Below are positions 61,760 to 64,000 of a stretch of DNA of 64,000 bases, piece after piece. The translations under genes were made by a program, and so were the position numbers. The number at the start of each line of letters is the position of its first letter. Positions within the stretch are counted from its first letter, which is position 1. The notes below the pieces were generated by a model that was not told where the DNA came from, searched no databases, and worked only from the letters and a program-made list of their open reading frames with translations. Source of the stretch: Pseudomonas sp. G2-4 (GTDB taxonomy: Bacteria > Pseudomonadota > Gammaproteobacteria > Pseudomonadales > Pseudomonadaceae); NCBI RefSeq assembly GCF_030064125.1, contig NZ_CP125957.1, positions 5,202,501 through 5,266,500 on the forward strand, in the 5' to 3' direction.

Positions 61760-63475
61760 ATGTACCAGCATTTCATCGAAGGGCTGCAACGCCTTGGCCG
61801 GGCACTGATGCTGCCCATCGCGATCCTGCCCATCGCCGGCCTGTTGCTGCGCCTGGGCGACACCGATCTTTTGAACATCGCCATCATCCACGATGCCGGC
61901 CAGGCAATTTTTGCCAACCTGCCGCTGATCTTCTCCATCGGCATCGCCGTGGGCTTCGCCCGGGACAACAACGGTACGGCGGGGTTGGCCGGGGCCATCG
62001 GTTATCTGGTGATGATCGCCACCCTGAAGGTGCTCGATGCCAGCATCAACATGGGCATGCTCGCCGGGATTATCAGTGGCCTGCTGGCCGGTGCGCTGTA
62101 CAACCGTTTCAAGGACATCAAGCTGCCGGAATACCTGGCGTTCTTTGGTGGGCGGCGCTTCGTGCCGATTGTCACCGGCTTCAGCGCGGTGGGCCTGGGG
62201 GTGGTGTTCGGCCTGATCTGGCCGCCGATCCAGCAGGGCATCAACAGTTTTGGTGCCTTGCTGATGGAAAGCGGCAGTTTCGGTGCCTTCGTGTTCGGCG
62301 TGTTCAACCGGCTGCTGATCGTCACCGGCCTGCACCACATCCTCAATAACATGGCCTGGTTCATCTTCGGCAGCTTCACCGATCCGCAAACCGGCGCGGT
62401 GGTCACCGGCGACCTGACCCGCTACTTTGCCGGCGACCCGAATGGCGGCCAGTTCATGACCGGTATGTTCCCGGTGATGCTCTTCGGCCTGCCCGCCGCG
62501 TGCCTGGCGATGTACCGCAATGCCCTGCCCCAGCGGCGCAAAGTCATGGGTGGGATTCTGTTGTCCATGGCGCTGACTTCGTTCCTCACGGGCGTTACCG
62601 AACCGATTGAGTTCGCCTTCATGTTCCTCGCGCCGCTGCTATTTCTATTGCATGCCTTGCTCACCGGGCTGTCGATGGCGATCACCGATTGGCTGAACAT
62701 CCGCCTGGGCTTTACCTTCTCCGGCGGCTTCATCGACATGGTGCTCGGTTGGGGCAAGTCGAATAACGGCTGGCTGGTGGTGCCGGTGGGACTGGTCTAT
62801 GCGGTGATCTATTACACAGTGTTCGACTTCTGCATCCGCCGCTTCGACCTGAAAACCCCTGGGCGTGAAGAAGTGCCGGCGGGCGACAAACCGGTCATCG
62901 CCCAGAACCAACGGGCCGGGGCCTACATCGAAGCACTCGGCGGTGCCGACAACCTGATCACCGTCGGCGCCTGCACCACGCGGTTGCGGTTGGACATGGT
63001 GGATCGCAACAAGGCGTCCGATGCGCAACTCAAGGCCCTGGGCGCCATGGCCGTGGTGCGCCCCGGCAATGGCGGGAGTTTGCAGGTGGTGGTGGGGCCG
63101 ATGGCCGACAGCATCGCCGATGAAATCCGCCTGGCACTGCCCTCCTCCGACCGCCCTGCCGCTGCGCCCGTGGCCACGGTGGTTGAACCGGCCACAGCGA
63201 CCAGCGTGTCCGAGGTTGAAGCGCAACAGTGGCTGGATGCGCTGGGTGGCGGTGGCAATGTGTTGCAGCTCGATTGCGTGGCGATGAGCCGGTTGCGGGT
63301 GCGCCTGGCCGATGGCAAAAGACTGTCGGAAAGCGGGCTCAAGGCGCTGGGATGCCAGGGGGTCAGCTCGTTGGAGGGGGGTGTCTGGCACCTGTTGCTC
63401 GGGGAAAAAGCGCCGGGGTTGTGGCAGGTGTTGGAGGGGGTGGTGGTGAGCCGTCAGGTGGATGTGAAGGCCTGA
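61760..63475 (+). CDS. nagE: PTS N-acetylglucosamine permease EIICB
   Basis: 571 residues, AGGGAGAG before ATG 61760. EIIC about 1-370: RLGRALMLPIAILPIAGLLLRLG, TGLHHILNNMAWFIFG, GVTEPIEFAFMFLAP. EIIB about 385-460 with phospho-Cys in ITVGACTTRLRL. A second EIIB-like module (about 485-565, LDALGGGGNVLQLDC...SRLRVRLADG) has Ala at the position of the phospho-Cys and is presumably structural. Imports and phosphorylates GlcNAc with nagF. Confidence 0.95.
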   Translation: MYQHFIEGLQRLGRALMLPIAILPIAGLLLRLGDTDLLNIAIIHDAGQAIFANLPLIFSIGIAVGFARDNNGTAGLAGAIGYLVMIATLKVLDASINMGMLAGIISGLLAGALYNRFKDIKLPEYLAFFGGRRFVPIVTGFSAVGLGVVFGLIWPPIQQGINSFGALLMESGSFGAFVFGVFNRLLIVTGLHHILNNMAWFIFGSFTDPQTGAVVTGDLTRYFAGDPNGGQFMTGMFPVMLFGLPAACLAMYRNALPQRRKVMGGILLSMALTSFLTGVTEPIEFAFMFLAPLLFLLHALLTGLSMAITDWLNIRLGFTFSGGFIDMVLGWGKSNNGWLVVPVGLVYAVIYYTVFDFCIRRFDLKTPGREEVPAGDKPVIAQNQRAGAYIEALGGADNLITVGACTTRLRLDMVDRNKASDAQLKALGAMAVVRPGNGGSLQVVVGPMADSIADEIRLALPSSDRPAAAPVATVVEPATATSVSEVEAQQWLDALGGGGNVLQLDCVAMSRLRVRLADGKRLSESGLKALGCQGVSSLEGGVWHLLLGEKAPGLWQVLEGVVVSRQVDVKA

Positions 63476-63495
63476 GTTTTCGTTGCCTGATAGTC

Positions 63496-63523
63496 CGCTA
63501 TCGCGAGCAAGCTCGCTCCCACA
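63496..63523. repeat. Single REP, GTGGGAGCGAGC family
   Basis: CGCTATCGCGAGCAAGCTCGCTCCCAC without an inverted partner, 20 bases after the nagE stop. Confidence 0.85.
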
Positions 63524-63597
63524 GTGGATTTGTGTTGTTCACGAAACCTGTGTTCCACACCACTCTCCCCGGAAGAACACAGTCCCCGTGGCGAGGG

Positions 63598-63711
63598 AGC
63601 TTGCTCCCGCTGGGGCGCGAAGCGGCCCCCCTGGATCTGCCAGACACACCGAGTTGCCAGAATGGTATTGGGGCTGCTGCGCAGCCCAGCGGGAGCAAGC
63701 TCCCTCGCCAC
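63598..63711. repeat. REPIN, same subclass as 6689-6812
   Basis: Interior GGATCTGCCAGACACACCGAGTTGCCAGAATGG; third member in the window. Confidence 0.9.
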
Positions 63712-63754
63712 GGGGGGTTGTGTAAATAGATGGATTGGCTTTATCCCGCCCAAT

Positions 63755-63786
63755 AAAAAACCGCTGATTCAATCAGCGGTTTTTTA
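63755..63786. terminator. Bidirectional terminator
   Basis: AAAAAACCGCTGATT, one-base centre, AATCAGCGGTTTTTT, serving the nag operon on plus and the NIF3-like gene on minus. Confidence 0.85.
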
Positions 63787-63804
63787 TTTTCAACGGGCGG
63801 AAGA

Positions 63805-64000
63805 TCAAAAATCCTCCAACCGCCACACTTCATAAGCCGGCGTTTCGTAGGGATGGCTCTGTTTCAACGCCTCCACTACCCCACGAATCAGCTCATCGGC
63901 AACGACAAGCTCCACTTTCCATTCCTCGACCTGCTCGACCTGCCCCGCCTCGCCAATGAACGGCTGGCTGCCGTCCAACGGGCGAAACTGGCCCAGGCCC
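63805..64000 (-). CDS. NIF3/YqfO-like protein, C-terminal part
   Basis: Partial at the right edge of the window; the last 65 codons are present, with the stop at 63805-63807. It reads GQFRPLDGSQPFIGEAGQ, then a strand VEEWKVELVVADELIRGVVEAL and the terminal HPYETPAYEVWRLEDF, the hallmark (HPYEEPAYD-type) of the small NGG1p-interacting-factor 3-like proteins. Function unknown; the family binds metals in a PII-like fold. Confidence 0.85.
   Translation of the reverse strand, partial: GLGQFRPLDGSQPFIGEAGQVEQVEEWKVELVVADELIRGVVEALKQSHPYETPAYEVWRLEDF

Overview
The window is a contiguous piece of a fluorescent Pseudomonas chromosome (P. fluorescens complex). The evidence is high G+C coding sequence with Pseudomonas-type gene neighbourhoods (metR, gcd, purT, the nagR-nagA-SIS-nagF-nagE block, an AruI-like decarboxylase with a divergent LysR gene), and dozens of the two REP motif families typical of this group (cores GTGGCGAGGGAGCTTGCTCC and GTGGGAGCGAGCTTGCTCGC), mostly paired head-to-head as REPINs. 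No rRNA, tRNA, CRISPR array or prophage was seen.

Layout. 1-1.0 kb: tail of an MFS permease, then a small secreted protein made of eleven 13-residue repeats. 1.2-10.7 kb: housekeeping and metabolic genes (flavin reductase, monooxygenase with divergent AraC regulator, 2-ketoarginine decarboxylase-like enzyme with divergent LysR, alpha/beta hydrolase, metR, GNAT, LysE exporter, Nudix). 10.9-20.9 kb: a signalling island with a divergent REC/degenerate-HD-GYP protein and a tightly coupled five-gene operon: REC-PAS-GGDEF-(degenerate EAL), REC-GGDEF-EAL, a di-haem cytochrome c peroxidase, a membrane histidine kinase and a REC-histidine kinase. 20.9-22.3 kb: a tandem array of seven REPINs with a 216-bp period. 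22.4-28.6 kb: glutamate-synthase-like FMN protein, a gtrA-gtrB-gtrC type O-antigen modification operon and an amino-acid permease. 28.9-29.8 kb: a REP-associated tyrosine transposase bracketed by REPINs. 29.9-33.0 kb: a large GT51/transpeptidase protein. 33.2-42.2 kb: a nine-gene CS1-type (alternate chaperone-usher) fimbrial operon with five pilin genes, two tandem adhesin genes, chaperone and usher; the promoter-proximal pilin and one adhesin are frameshifted. 42.5-46.9 kb: PadR regulator with twin palindromic operators and siderophore-interacting protein, a VUT transporter, purT, then a second REPIN array that is the inverted counterpart of the first. 47.0-53.6 kb: gcd and small conserved genes. 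53.6-56.0 kb: an accessory islet carrying a predicted secreted ADP-ribosyltransferase related to heat-labile-enterotoxin A chains, between partly duplicated REP/DUF6124 flanks. 56.1-63.5 kb: the N-acetylglucosamine uptake and catabolism operon, followed by a partial NIF3-like gene.

Most notable: (1) the putative ADP-ribosylating toxin with a second, catalytically dead ART-like half; (2) the peroxidase/c-di-GMP phosphorelay island with three matching unusual REC domains; (3) two inverted REPIN arrays 23.6 kb apart that could support inversion of the segment between them; (4) the partly broken CS1 pilus locus; (5) the 39-bp minisatellite gene at the left end.
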